Below are positions 17,493 through 26,396 of a stretch of DNA of 44,387 bases, one piece after another. The stretch spans positions 1-44,387 of the forward strand of contig JACOYH010000005.1 of the NCBI GenBank assembly GCA_016181965.1, read 5' to 3'. Within the stretch, counting starts at the first letter, position 1, and each line of letters starts with the position of its first letter. The stretch is from Candidatus Nealsoniibacteriota bacterium (GTDB lineage: Bacteria > Patescibacteriota > Minisyncoccia > Minisyncoccales > MHMH01). A program made the position numbers and the translations under genes. The notes beneath the pieces are model-generated. The model made no database searches and was not told where the DNA came from. It saw nothing but the letters and a program-made list of their open reading frames with translations.

Positions 17493-18761
17493 ATGAAAAA
17501 TGCCGTTTTTCTGCGGAAAAAATACCCCAGATTTATTTACCAAAAATACTCTTATCAGTTAAAAGGCGGGGAGTTGCGAACTTCTTTCCACTTTCGAATT
17601 GAGCCAGATATTCGCTTCAAAAGCGCGATAACCATCAAAAATGTCTCTTCAACAGCTCTTGAGAAAATAGGCGATCGGGCGCTGAATAATTTTGTTTTTC
17701 ACTTGGGCCTCATGGAAATTCCGAGCTATTGGAAGGCGACTGCTTCGCCCGAAATCATGATTCGAGCGGGTTTTTTAACCAAGGAGCAGAGAGATTGGTG
17801 GCGGGACCTGATTATTAACGCCATGGGCCAATTTTTCTACGAAAATAAGATTGATTGCCGCAATGCTGACTTCTTGAGCGTCGTGAGCAACCCGGCGCTA
17901 GACGCTCCGCCGTTGGGCATCTTTGGCCTTGACCTGCGGGAAAAATTTCTTATCCCTATGGGCGGGGGAAAGGATTCCATAGTTACGCTTGAGAAACTAA
18001 AAAAACGTGAGGCGCAATTAGCTTGTTTTTTGCTTAATCCCCAAAAAATACAAAGGGGAGTAATAGAAATTGCCGGTATCAAGGACTGTGTTGTCGCAGA
18101 AAGGAAAATCGACCCCCGCCTCTTGGCCCTAAATCGCCAAGGATATCTCAATGGCCACACCCCATTTACGGCAGTCCTGTCTTTTTTAGGTGTCTTTTGC
18201 GCTGCCATATTTGATTACAAGAATGTTGTTTTTTCGAATGAAAAAAGCGCTGACGAGGGAAATGTCGATTATTTAGATGGCGTCATAAACCACCAATATG
18301 CCAAAAGCTCTGATTTCGAAAATAGATTCAAGGGGTATTGTAAAAAGCATTTGGCGCCGAAAATGCGCTGCTACAGCTTTTTAAGAAAATACACGGAAGC
18401 GGAAATATCCAAGATGTTTTCGAAATATCCTCAATATTTTTCGATCTTTTCCAGTTGCAATGTCGGGTTAAAAACACGGGAACGCTGGTGCGGCAATTGC
18501 CCTAAATGCCTATTTGTCTATTCGACTCTTTATCCTTACCTTACTGCAAAACAGCTCCAGGGAACATTCGCCAAGGATATGTTTATGAATAAAAATCTTT
18601 TACAAGTGATGAGGGACTTACTGGGTAGGGGCAAACACAAGCCCTTTGAATGCGTGGGTACATACAAAGAGAGCCAAGAAGCCCTCGAATTATGTTTGGT
18701 TAAAGCAAAAACGATAGGCGAACTTCCTTACCTTCTAGAAAAGTACAATGAAATTAGATGA
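17493..18761 (+). CDS. murL: MurL-like UDP-MurNAc-L-Ala-L-Glu epimerase (PP-loop-like)
   Basis: FLIPMGGGKDSIVTLE, VVFSNEKSADEGN, VNHQYAKSSDFE-like, SSCNVG...RWCGNCPKCLFVY; overlaps murD start. Track ORF starts at 17457. Confidence 0.75.
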   Translation: MKNAVFLRKKYPRFIYQKYSYQLKGGELRTSFHFRIEPDIRFKSAITIKNVSSTALEKIGDRALNNFVFHLGLMEIPSYWKATASPEIMIRAGFLTKEQRDWWRDLIINAMGQFFYENKIDCRNADFLSVVSNPALDAPPLGIFGLDLREKFLIPMGGGKDSIVTLEKLKKREAQLACFLLNPQKIQRGVIEIAGIKDCVVAERKIDPRLLALNRQGYLNGHTPFTAVLSFLGVFCAAIFDYKNVVFSNEKSADEGNVDYLDGVINHQYAKSSDFENRFKGYCKKHLAPKMRCYSFLRKYTEAEISKMFSKYPQYFSIFSSCNVGLKTRERWCGNCPKCLFVYSTLYPYLTAKQLQGTFAKDMFMNKNLLQVMRDLLGRGKHKPFECVGTYKESQEALELCLVKAKTIGELPYLLEKYNEIR

Positions 18762-19953
18762 ATTAAAAGATAAAAAAATACTCATTTTAGGTTTTGGCCG
18801 GGAGGGTCGCGATACCCTTAAATTTCTTAAAAAATTATTTCCTCGAAAAAAAATAGACATTGCCGATCAAAAATTCGATAAAAATTACTTAGAAAAAACC
18901 AAGGATTACGATGTGATTATCAAGTCGCCGGGCATTCCCTTTAAGTCCCTGCGGACGACGGGCGTCCGCAAGCTTACGACGCAAACGGAGATATTTTTTG
19001 ACAACTGCCCCGGAAAGATTATTGGAGTGACCGGCACCAAGGGTAAAAGCACCACCGCCTCAATGATTTATGCCATATTAAAGGCGGGCAATATTAGGAG
19101 CGAGCTCATTGGCAATATTGGCAAGCCGGTTCTTTCGCTGTTGGCTAAAACCGCGCCAGAAAAGATCTTCATATATGAACTTTCGAGCTTCCAATTAACC
19201 AATCTTAAAACGAGCCCTCACATTGCCGTTCTTTTGAATATTTATCCGGAACATTTGGACTACTATCGCAGTTTCAAAGAATACGTTCAGGCAAAAGCCA
19301 ATATTGCCAAGTATCAAAAGAAGTCCGATTATTTAATATATAATTCGGAAAACGCGCAAATAAAAACTATCGTCGAATTATCCAAGGCAAAAAAAATTCC
19401 CATCAAGGGTCAGTACTACCAGCTCGATATTGAGGCGGCCAAGCGGGTGGGGGAGATATTCCAAATCCCTCCGCGAAAAGTAGAGCTGGCAATTCGCAAT
19501 TTTAAATTTCTGCCTCACCGATTAGAATACATTGGCCGGTTTAAGGGAATTAAATTTTATAATGATTCGCTCGCCACTGTGCCCGAGGCCACCATTGGAG
19601 CATTGAATCATTTGGGCGATGACATCCAAACCCTAATCTTGGGCGGCTTTGATAGGGGATTGAACTTCAAAAAATTAGCTGAAAGTATTGCTAAAAGTAA
19701 AGTCAAAACCCTGATTCTATTTCCAACAACGGGCAGTCGCATCCTGAGGGATTTACGAAATCCCTCACTTAAATCTTTCAGCGTAAACACCATGAAAGAA
19801 GCGGTAAAATTGGCTTATCGCTACACCGATAGGGGAAAAATTTGCTTACTCTCGCCGGCTTCGCCAAGCTTCGGCCTTTTTCGCGATTATGCAGACAGGG
19901 GCGACCAGTTTCGAAAATTCGTGCGGGGCATGAAAAATGCTACAATAAATTAA
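18748..19953 (+). CDS. murD: UDP-N-acetylmuramoyl-alanine--glutamate ligase (MurD; possibly MurD2, L-Glu-adding)
   Basis: 401 aa; GFGREGRDTLKFL, GVTGTKGKSTTASM, IYPEHLDYY, SPASPSFGLFRDYADRGDQF. Confidence 0.87.
   Translation: MKLDELKDKKILILGFGREGRDTLKFLKKLFPRKKIDIADQKFDKNYLEKTKDYDVIIKSPGIPFKSLRTTGVRKLTTQTEIFFDNCPGKIIGVTGTKGKSTTASMIYAILKAGNIRSELIGNIGKPVLSLLAKTAPEKIFIYELSSFQLTNLKTSPHIAVLLNIYPEHLDYYRSFKEYVQAKANIAKYQKKSDYLIYNSENAQIKTIVELSKAKKIPIKGQYYQLDIEAAKRVGEIFQIPPRKVELAIRNFKFLPHRLEYIGRFKGIKFYNDSLATVPEATIGALNHLGDDIQTLILGGFDRGLNFKKLAESIAKSKVKTLILFPTTGSRILRDLRNPSLKSFSVNTMKEAVKLAYRYTDRGKICLLSPASPSFGLFRDYADRGDQFRKFVRGMKNATIN
18950..18970. repeat. 21-bp palindrome inside murD (TGCGGACG-ACGGG-CGTCCGCA)
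   Basis: 8-bp perfect arms, 5-nt centre; in frame (LRTTGVR). Confidence 0.65.
19745..19767. repeat. 23-bp palindrome inside murD (TGAGGGATTT-ACG-AAATCCCTCA)
   Basis: 10-bp perfect arms, 3-nt centre; encodes LRDLRNPSL. Confidence 0.85.
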
Positions 19954-21068
19954 TGAGACCCAACGCAACAAAAAAAGAAAAACCCGATTATTTGCTTTTA
20001 GGAATTGTGGCTATCCTGGTCTTGCTTGGCATCATGATTTTGGCGAGCGTTTCCGCGGCTCTTCCGCAGCAAGAAAATGACTCGCCAATCTCCATGCTTT
20101 TAAGGCATATAATTGTAGGCCTTTTACCCGGCCTTGGGTTGGGTTATGTGGCTTACCGAATGTCGTTAGTAACAATCAAAAATTGGGCCCCCGCCATGCT
20201 TTTAGCGAATATAGCGCTTCTTATCGCGGTCTTCGTACCGGGCATTGGTATTTCGGCGGGGGGAGCCAGCCGATGGATCAATATTTTCGGGTTTACTTCT
20301 TTCCAGCCATCGGAATTTTTAAAGCTAACTTTCATATTGTATTTAGCTGCGTGGCTATCATCGCGCATGAGAAAAAAGATTGGCAGTGTTTCGCTAAACT
20401 TCGGCGCTTTTTTGGCTATTCTGGGAGTTATCGTTTTATTGCTCGGACTACAGCCGAATGTCAGCACATTGGGAGTGATTATTGTTTCCGCAATGATCGT
20501 CTATTTCCTCGCGGGAACTCCCGTGCGCGAAAATCTTTTAATGTTAGGCGGGGGAATTGCCTTATTTTTTCTTTTTATAAAAATAGCCGCTTATCGTTTT
20601 GAACGATTTCTTGTTTTCATTAGCCCGGATATCGAACCCATGGGCATGGGCTATCAAATGAAGCAGGCGCTAATCACCGTGGGTTCCGGAGGTATTTTCG
20701 GCAAAGGACTAGGCATGAGCTTGCAGAGATTTGGATTTCTGCCCCAGCCAATGGCCGACTCAATTTTTGCCATCTTTTCCGAAGAAACGGGTTTTATCGG
20801 CGGCTCTGTTATGATAATACTTTTTTTACTGCTTGCTTGGCGGGGATTCTTAATTGGCAGAAAAACCAACGACAGCTTTGCTAAACTTCTTTGCTTTGGA
20901 CTGACTTCCTGGATACTTTTTCAGGCATTCGTTAATATGGGGGCGATGCTGCGGCTCCTGCCGCTCACGGGCATTCCGCTTCCTTTTGTCAGTTACGGCG
21001 GCTCGGCTTTAATGGCAGAATTAGCGGCCATTGGCCTTTTGCTAAATATTTCAAAACAAAAAACATGA
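19953..21068 (+). CDS. ftsW: FtsW/RodA/SpoVE family lipid II flippase/polymerase
   Basis: Start ATG overlaps murD stop (TAATG); GGASRWINIFGFTSFQPSEFLKL, multi-TM, PLPFVSYGGSALMAELAAIGLLLNI. Track ORF starts at 19842. Confidence 0.92.
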   Translation: MRPNATKKEKPDYLLLGIVAILVLLGIMILASVSAALPQQENDSPISMLLRHIIVGLLPGLGLGYVAYRMSLVTIKNWAPAMLLANIALLIAVFVPGIGISAGGASRWINIFGFTSFQPSEFLKLTFILYLAAWLSSRMRKKIGSVSLNFGAFLAILGVIVLLLGLQPNVSTLGVIIVSAMIVYFLAGTPVRENLLMLGGGIALFFLFIKIAAYRFERFLVFISPDIEPMGMGYQMKQALITVGSGGIFGKGLGMSLQRFGFLPQPMADSIFAIFSEETGFIGGSVMIILFLLLAWRGFLIGRKTNDSFAKLLCFGLTSWILFQAFVNMGAMLRLLPLTGIPLPFVSYGGSALMAELAAIGLLLNISKQKT

Positions 21069-22186
21069 GAATAATGTTTACAGGCGGTGGAACCGCAGGC
21101 CACGTTTTTCCAATCATTGCCGTAGTAAGAGAACTCAATAGAATGGGCGTTAAGGCCGAATATATTTATATTGGTCCGAAAGACGATTTCGGCTCAATGC
21201 TCCTCTCGCAAGAAGGCGTCAAAGTCAAAATAATTTCGTCGGGAAAAATACGCAGATATTTAAACTGGCGGAGCGCGCTTTATAATTCTTTTGATATCTT
21301 ATTCAAAATTCCCTTCGGGTTTGCGCAATCATTCTTCTATATTTTATTACACTCGCCCAATGTTATATTCAGCAAGGGCGGCTATGGTTCGCTGGCGCCA
21401 ATTTTTTGCGGTTGGATACTTCGGCGGCCTATAATTTTACACGAGTCAGATGTGGCGCCCGGATTGGCAAATAAAATATTATCCCGGTTTACAAAACAAA
21501 TTCTGGTTTCCTTTCCCGTGCCCTACACCGAATATTTTTCTGCTGCAAAAATGATTTCGGTGGGCAATCCGATCAGGCGGGAATTGCTCGAGGGCTCAAA
21601 AGAAGGAGCTGCCAGGATTTTCGAATTAAGCGGGGAAAAGCCCTTAATTTTGATTATTGGCGGATCTCAAGGCGCCCAGTTTATCAATAATCTCATCCTC
21701 AATATTCTCCCCCAGATGATTGAAAATTTTGAAATAATCCACCAGACCGGCGAAAAAAAATATGCCGAAATAAAAGCCGAGGCCCGTGTGATTATTGCAA
21801 AAGAAATGGACCGATATTATCACCCGGTATCTTTTTTGAGAGAAATTGAATTGCGCGAGGCCTATACGGCCGCGGATTTAATTATTAGCCGAGGGGGATC
21901 AGGCAGTATTTTTGAAATAGCGGCTGTTGGCAAGGCGAGCATTTTAATTCCCTTGGCAAACTCGGCTCAGGATCATCAGGTCAAAAATTCGTATACCTAC
22001 GCCGACAGGGGAGCGGCCATTGTTATGGAAGAAGCCAACATAGCGCCTCATTTTCTCTTGGAAAAAATGAAAAACTTATTTGCGAGGCCGGAAGATCTCG
22101 AACGCATGTCGCAAAATGCCCATAAGTTTGCCAAACCGGATTCGGCCAAGTTGGTTGCCGAATACATTCTAAATTATTTAAAATAA
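21065..22186 (+). CDS. murG: UDP-GlcNAc--MurNAc-pentapeptide-PP-undecaprenol GlcNAc transferase
   Basis: TGGGTAGHVFPIIAVVREL, SKGGYGSLAPIF, HESDVAPGLANKIL, LIISRGGSGSIFEIAAVGKASILIPL. Confidence 0.95.
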   Translation: MRIMFTGGGTAGHVFPIIAVVRELNRMGVKAEYIYIGPKDDFGSMLLSQEGVKVKIISSGKIRRYLNWRSALYNSFDILFKIPFGFAQSFFYILLHSPNVIFSKGGYGSLAPIFCGWILRRPIILHESDVAPGLANKILSRFTKQILVSFPVPYTEYFSAAKMISVGNPIRRELLEGSKEGAARIFELSGEKPLILIIGGSQGAQFINNLILNILPQMIENFEIIHQTGEKKYAEIKAEARVIIAKEMDRYYHPVSFLREIELREAYTAADLIISRGGSGSIFEIAAVGKASILIPLANSAQDHQVKNSYTYADRGAAIVMEEANIAPHFLLEKMKNLFARPEDLERMSQNAHKFAKPDSAKLVAEYILNYLK

Positions 22187-22194
22187 ATTATACT

Positions 22195-23643
22195 ATGCCA
22201 AAAGAAGCAAAAACAGAAATCCGGGTGAGATTGGCGCCTTCGCCGACCGGTTTCCTGCACATTGGCACGGCGCGGGCTGGTTTATTTAACTATCTTTTTG
22301 CCAAAAAAAATAAGGGCAAATTTATTTTGCGCATAGAAGATACAGACCAAGAAAGATCAAAACCAGAATATGAGGCAGATATTATCGAAGGTCTGCAGTG
22401 GCTTGGAATTAAATGGGATGAAGGACCGTTTCGTCAAAGCGACAGGCCGGAGATATATCGCCGGTATTTAGAGAAATTACTTAATGACGGACATGCCTAT
22501 TATTGTTTTTGCGCGCAAGAAGAGCTAGAGGCCATGAAGCAGGAACAGATGAGCCGGGGGGAAGCGCCGAGATATAACGGCAAATGCGCCAATTTATCTA
22601 ACCAAGAGACCAAAAAGCGGCTCGCCGACGGAGAGACGTCTGTTGTACGCTTTAGGGCGGCAAAGAAAAAAATCTCCTTCACTGATTTAATTCGAGGCGA
22701 AGTGGAATTTGACTCCTCCTTATTTGGCGATTTTGTTATTGCCAAAGACCTCAATAGTCCGTTGTATAATTTTGCGGTGATTATTGATGATTATGAAATG
22801 CGAATCAGCCATGTTATTCGCGGCGAAGATCATATTTCAAATACTCCGAAGCAAATATTAATTCAGGAAATACTTGGTTTCTCACAGCCGCAGTATGCGC
22901 ACCTGCCCCTAATTCTCGGGCCCGACAGGAGTAAATTATCAAAGAGACACGGCGCCACCTCTCTGTTGGAATACCGCAAACAAGGTTATTTATCGGAGGC
23001 GCTGGTAAATTTTATGGCTTTCTTGGGCTGGAATCCCGGCACTGATCAAGAAATATTTTCCATGACCGACCTAATCAGGGACTTCTCTCTGGATAAAGTG
23101 CAAAAAGCCGGAGCAATTTTTAATATTCAAAAGCTGGACTATCTTAATGGCGCCTACATAAGGGAAAAAACACTGGATGAGCTTTTGGAGCTCGCCCTTC
23201 CGTACTTGTCGCGAGCCGAACTGATAAGGGAGGGGTGGCCGAACCGGGAAAAACTCAAGGAAATACTCGCGCTATATCATGAACGGCTGAAAAAATTATC
23301 GGAATTGCCTGAATTAATCGGCTTCTTTTTCAAAAAAAAGCTGGACTATCCCAAGGAATTGCTTATATGGAAGGGAATGACCGACCAAGAGCTCAAGCTA
23401 TCCCTCAATACACTGGAGGAAACCCTATCTGCAGTAAAAGAAAATAACTTCACTAAAGGAAATCTCGAAAAAATCTTAATGAAAATAACTGAAAAAGCAA
23501 AAGATAGGGGAGGGCTACTGTGGCCATTACGGGTGGCATTAACCGGTCAAAAGGCCTCGGCTGGGCCATTTGACGTGGCTGCGGTTTTAGGAAAGGAAAA
23601 AACACTAGAGCGCATTAGAGAGGCAAAATTAATCGCGCAATAA
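22195..23643 (+). CDS. gltX: glutamyl-tRNA synthetase
   Basis: RLAPSPTGFLHIGTARAGLFNYLFA, IEDTDQERS, KLSKRHGATSLLEY. Confidence 0.95.
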   Translation: MPKEAKTEIRVRLAPSPTGFLHIGTARAGLFNYLFAKKNKGKFILRIEDTDQERSKPEYEADIIEGLQWLGIKWDEGPFRQSDRPEIYRRYLEKLLNDGHAYYCFCAQEELEAMKQEQMSRGEAPRYNGKCANLSNQETKKRLADGETSVVRFRAAKKKISFTDLIRGEVEFDSSLFGDFVIAKDLNSPLYNFAVIIDDYEMRISHVIRGEDHISNTPKQILIQEILGFSQPQYAHLPLILGPDRSKLSKRHGATSLLEYRKQGYLSEALVNFMAFLGWNPGTDQEIFSMTDLIRDFSLDKVQKAGAIFNIQKLDYLNGAYIREKTLDELLELALPYLSRAELIREGWPNREKLKEILALYHERLKKLSELPELIGFFFKKKLDYPKELLIWKGMTDQELKLSLNTLEETLSAVKENNFTKGNLEKILMKITEKAKDRGGLLWPLRVALTGQKASAGPFDVAAVLGKEKTLERIREAKLIAQ

Positions 23644-23648
23644 ACAAT

Positions 23649-24065
23649 ATGATTAAAAAATATATTTTTTTAGCAATATTGACAATAATTTTTTCAACGC
23701 AAATTCCTTTTACGCTAAACGCGCAAGCGCAAGAATTGCCCAAAGTACCCGCCACAATGGAGGAAGCCAAATCTTTTGGCTTACGAATAGTCACCGGACT
23801 ACCAAGCGCTACCCTTCTGGTGTGGAAAGAGCAGGCGTTTCCGATTTTTCAAAGCATGTGGCAGTTGGTCCAAAAGCCGCTGAAAAAAGTAGGGGAGGAT
23901 GCGTGGAATAAAGTTATGCAGACATTGCGAGGCGAATTGGAAAAAAGAAAACCTAATATTCAAAAAGAATTTCAAGAAGAGAAAGAAGAAATAAAATTAG
24001 ATCTCCCCAAAACTATTGATACCGGTAAATCCTTTTGGGAGCGCTTTAAGGAACTGCTGGAATAA
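23649..24065 (+). CDS. small secreted/membrane protein of unknown function
   Basis: 138 aa with N-terminal hydrophobic signal (IFLAILTIIFSTQIPFTLNAQAQ) and charged C-terminus. Confidence 0.5.
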   Translation: MIKKYIFLAILTIIFSTQIPFTLNAQAQELPKVPATMEEAKSFGLRIVTGLPSATLLVWKEQAFPIFQSMWQLVQKPLKKVGEDAWNKVMQTLRGELEKRKPNIQKEFQEEKEEIKLDLPKTIDTGKSFWERFKELLE

Positions 24066-24109
24066 GCGCTTGAATAGGCGGGGGAGGTACGCTAATACAT
24101 ATGTAGGGT

Positions 24110-24124
24110 ATGTCGCACAATGTT
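24110..24124. repeat. direct repeat copy 1 upstream of the xer gene: ATGTCGCACAATGTT
   Basis: 14/15 identical to 25166-25180. Confidence 0.6.
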
Positions 24125-24160
24125 AGTTAAACGGCTTATAGTAGCGCTCCCCTAATAAAT

Positions 24161-25120
24161 ATGAAAAAATCCAACATCTCCATTATTAAACATATTCCTG
24201 ATTTTTTGGACTACTGCGAAGTTGAAAAAGGACTGGCCAATCGAACTCAAGAAAATTATAAGCACTATTTAGATAAGTTTATTCTTTGGATCAATAAAAC
24301 GAACAGCGCCAGTAAAAGCCCGCATGAATTAACGGCCGACGATATCTGGGCATACCGGCTATATTTAAGCCGTTTCCGCAGTCCCAAGGGTCAGCCACTT
24401 ACCAAATTGACCCAGAACTACTATCTTATCGCTTTAAGAGCTCTTCTGGGCTATTTTGTCGCCAAGGACATTGTCTCACTGCCTCCGGGCAAAATAACCC
24501 TCCCGAGAGACGCCCGGAATGAAAAAACAATAAAATTCCTTACATTAGAACAAATTGAGAAGCTATTAGCGGCTCCCGATATAGAAAGCATTCCGGGGCT
24601 TCGGGATAGGGCCATTCTCGAAGCGCTTTTCTCAACCGGTCTGCGGATCGCTGAATTAGTGGCACTCAATAGAGAACAATTTGCCAACTTAAAAAATAAG
24701 CCGGACTTAGAGCTTGGCATTATTGGCAAAGGCAATCACCCGCGTACCGTTTACTTTTCAGAAAGAGCGCTCATGTGGATTAAGAAGTATCTAGAGACCA
24801 GGCAAGATAAAGAAAAGGCCCTTTTCATCCACTATAAAGCCAGAAAAGATGCGAACGACAGCCGTTTGACGAGCCGTTCAATTGAACGGCAGATGAAAAA
24901 ATATACAATTCTAGCCGGCGTGCCCATTAACACAACACCGCATACCCTGCGCCATTCTTATGCCACCGACTTGCTCACTCAAGGAGTTGACATAAGAACT
25001 GTCCAAGAATTTTTGGGTCATAGAAGCATTCTGACAACGCAAATATATACTCACGTCACCAATAAACGGCTGCAAGACGTTCATCGGCAATATCATAGCG
25101 GCCGTAAGTTAAAAAAATAA
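24161..25120 (+). CDS. tyrosine recombinase, XerC/XerD-like
   Basis: 319 aa; SAM-like N-domain; STGLRIAEL, HTLRHSYATDLLTQGVDIRTVQEFLGHRSILTTQIYTHV (R...HxxR...H...Y). Confidence 0.92.
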   Translation: MKKSNISIIKHIPDFLDYCEVEKGLANRTQENYKHYLDKFILWINKTNSASKSPHELTADDIWAYRLYLSRFRSPKGQPLTKLTQNYYLIALRALLGYFVAKDIVSLPPGKITLPRDARNEKTIKFLTLEQIEKLLAAPDIESIPGLRDRAILEALFSTGLRIAELVALNREQFANLKNKPDLELGIIGKGNHPRTVYFSERALMWIKKYLETRQDKEKALFIHYKARKDANDSRLTSRSIERQMKKYTILAGVPINTTPHTLRHSYATDLLTQGVDIRTVQEFLGHRSILTTQIYTHVTNKRLQDVHRQYHSGRKLKK

Positions 25121-25130
25121 AAAAACAAAT

Positions 25131-25160
25131 CCCGATATATTGCCATGGCAGTATATTGGG
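25131..25160. repeat. 30-bp hairpin downstream of xer
   Basis: CCCGATATATTGCCA/TGGCAGTATATTGGG, fully paired if two G-T wobbles are allowed. Confidence 0.6.
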
Positions 25161-25165
25161 ATTCA

Positions 25166-25180
25166 ATGTCGCACAATATT
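25166..25180. repeat. direct repeat copy 2 downstream of the xer gene: ATGTCGCACAATATT
   Basis: 14/15 identical to 24110-24124. Confidence 0.6.
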
Positions 25181-25204
25181 GCGTGGCATTATGTTAATAT
25201 CACG

Positions 25205-25233
25205 TTGACTTTGAGTGGCTGGGTTTATATAAT
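25205..25233 (+). promoter_or_regulatory. sigma70-type promoter for CYTH/P-loop gene
   Basis: TTGACT (25205-25210), 17-bp spacer, TATAAT (25228-25233). Confidence 0.7.
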
Positions 25234-25266
25234 TTAAGCAGAACCTTACTAATATGGGGAATCATA

Positions 25267-26346
25267 ATGCACTACGAAATAGAGCGCAGGTTTCTTATCT
25301 CCGGTTTACGGCCTGGCCTAAATCTTGGCCATCCCCTCTCGATTGTGCAAGGATATTTTGAAGTTCCCTTTCCTGAACATAGTTTGCGCATCCGAATCAT
25401 TGACGACAAGTCGGCTTTTGTTACCCAGAAATTAGGCATTGGCGTCATGCGCAAGGAGCGAGAATATCCGATTGATATTAATGTAGGTAAAATGCTTTTG
25501 GAGTCGTGCGCGCATGTAATAATGAAAAAGCGATACTTTTTCAAGAGCTGGACAATTGATTTTTTCTGCGGTCATCTTGATGGCTTGATAATTGCCGAAA
25601 AAGAACTGACTTCGTTGCGCTATCAAAAAGTAAATCCGCCGTCGTGGCTTGTGAATGCTCGCGATATAACCGATTCAATATCAAATTTTCACTTGGCGCG
25701 CTTAGCCACCGAATTAGAGGGAACAAATGCTATCGCTTTGCCCGAGGTCTATCGGCTTCTGTCTAAAAAAATACCGAAAATCGTGCTCACCGGCGGACCT
25801 TGTTCTGGCAAGAGCTCTATTATGAAATCAATTCAAAAGAAATTCGGCGACTCTGTCCATTGCGTTCCAGAAGTAGCGACTATCCTGATTTCTCAACTTG
25901 GCATTTCGCTATTGCCGGACGACCAAGTAGCCAGGCAGCGCTTCAGTAGAAGCATCTACCGCATCCAAAAAATTTTTGAGGCAACCTCGGCAGAGCACGC
26001 GGCCTCGCGCGGCAAAAAATGCCTCATCTTGGATCGTGGCTCGATTGATGCTGCTGCTTACATGAGCGGCGGCCTCAGCGAAATGGAGCATATCTACCAA
26101 ACGACGCGAGAGGCAGAATACTCGCAATACGATTTGGTTATCTGCCTTGAAGTTCCGCCAAAAGATATATATGAGAAAGTGAAGCACAATAATCCAGCCC
26201 GCTCTGAAACATATGAGCAAGCCGAGCGGCTTGGCGAGAAGATACGAGAAGTTTGGTTTAAACACCCGGGTTTCTGCCTTATTCCCAACTATTTCAGCTG
26301 GACAGAGCAAGAAGATATTGCCATGGGACTGGTTATAAATTTATAG
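25267..26346 (+). CDS. CYTH-domain + P-loop kinase/ATPase fusion (TTM-like)
   Basis: N-terminal EIERRFLI CYTH signature; C-terminal Walker A KIVLTGGPCSGKSSIM; DRGSIDAAAY. Confidence 0.8.
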   Translation: MHYEIERRFLISGLRPGLNLGHPLSIVQGYFEVPFPEHSLRIRIIDDKSAFVTQKLGIGVMRKEREYPIDINVGKMLLESCAHVIMKKRYFFKSWTIDFFCGHLDGLIIAEKELTSLRYQKVNPPSWLVNARDITDSISNFHLARLATELEGTNAIALPEVYRLLSKKIPKIVLTGGPCSGKSSIMKSIQKKFGDSVHCVPEVATILISQLGISLLPDDQVARQRFSRSIYRIQKIFEATSAEHAASRGKKCLILDRGSIDAAAYMSGGLSEMEHIYQTTREAEYSQYDLVICLEVPPKDIYEKVKHNNPARSETYEQAERLGEKIREVWFKHPGFCLIPNYFSWTEQEDIAMGLVINL

Positions 26347-26356
26347 ATACTAAAAC

Positions 26357-26389
26357 AAAACGAAGGAGAATAATTCTCCTTCGTTTTTT
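26357..26389 (+). terminator. intrinsic terminator
   Basis: AAAACGAAGGAGAA-TAA-TTCTCCTTCGTTTT followed by T run. Confidence 0.9.
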
Positions 26390-26396
26390 GTTTACG

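Noticed and set aside
24873-24890. 18-bp perfect palindrome GCCGTTCAATTGAACGGC inside the xer gene
   Set aside because: Encoded residues (SRSIERQ) look native for Xer proteins and one such palindrome is not far from chance (about 0.2 expected in 44 kb); kept out of the REP-like set.
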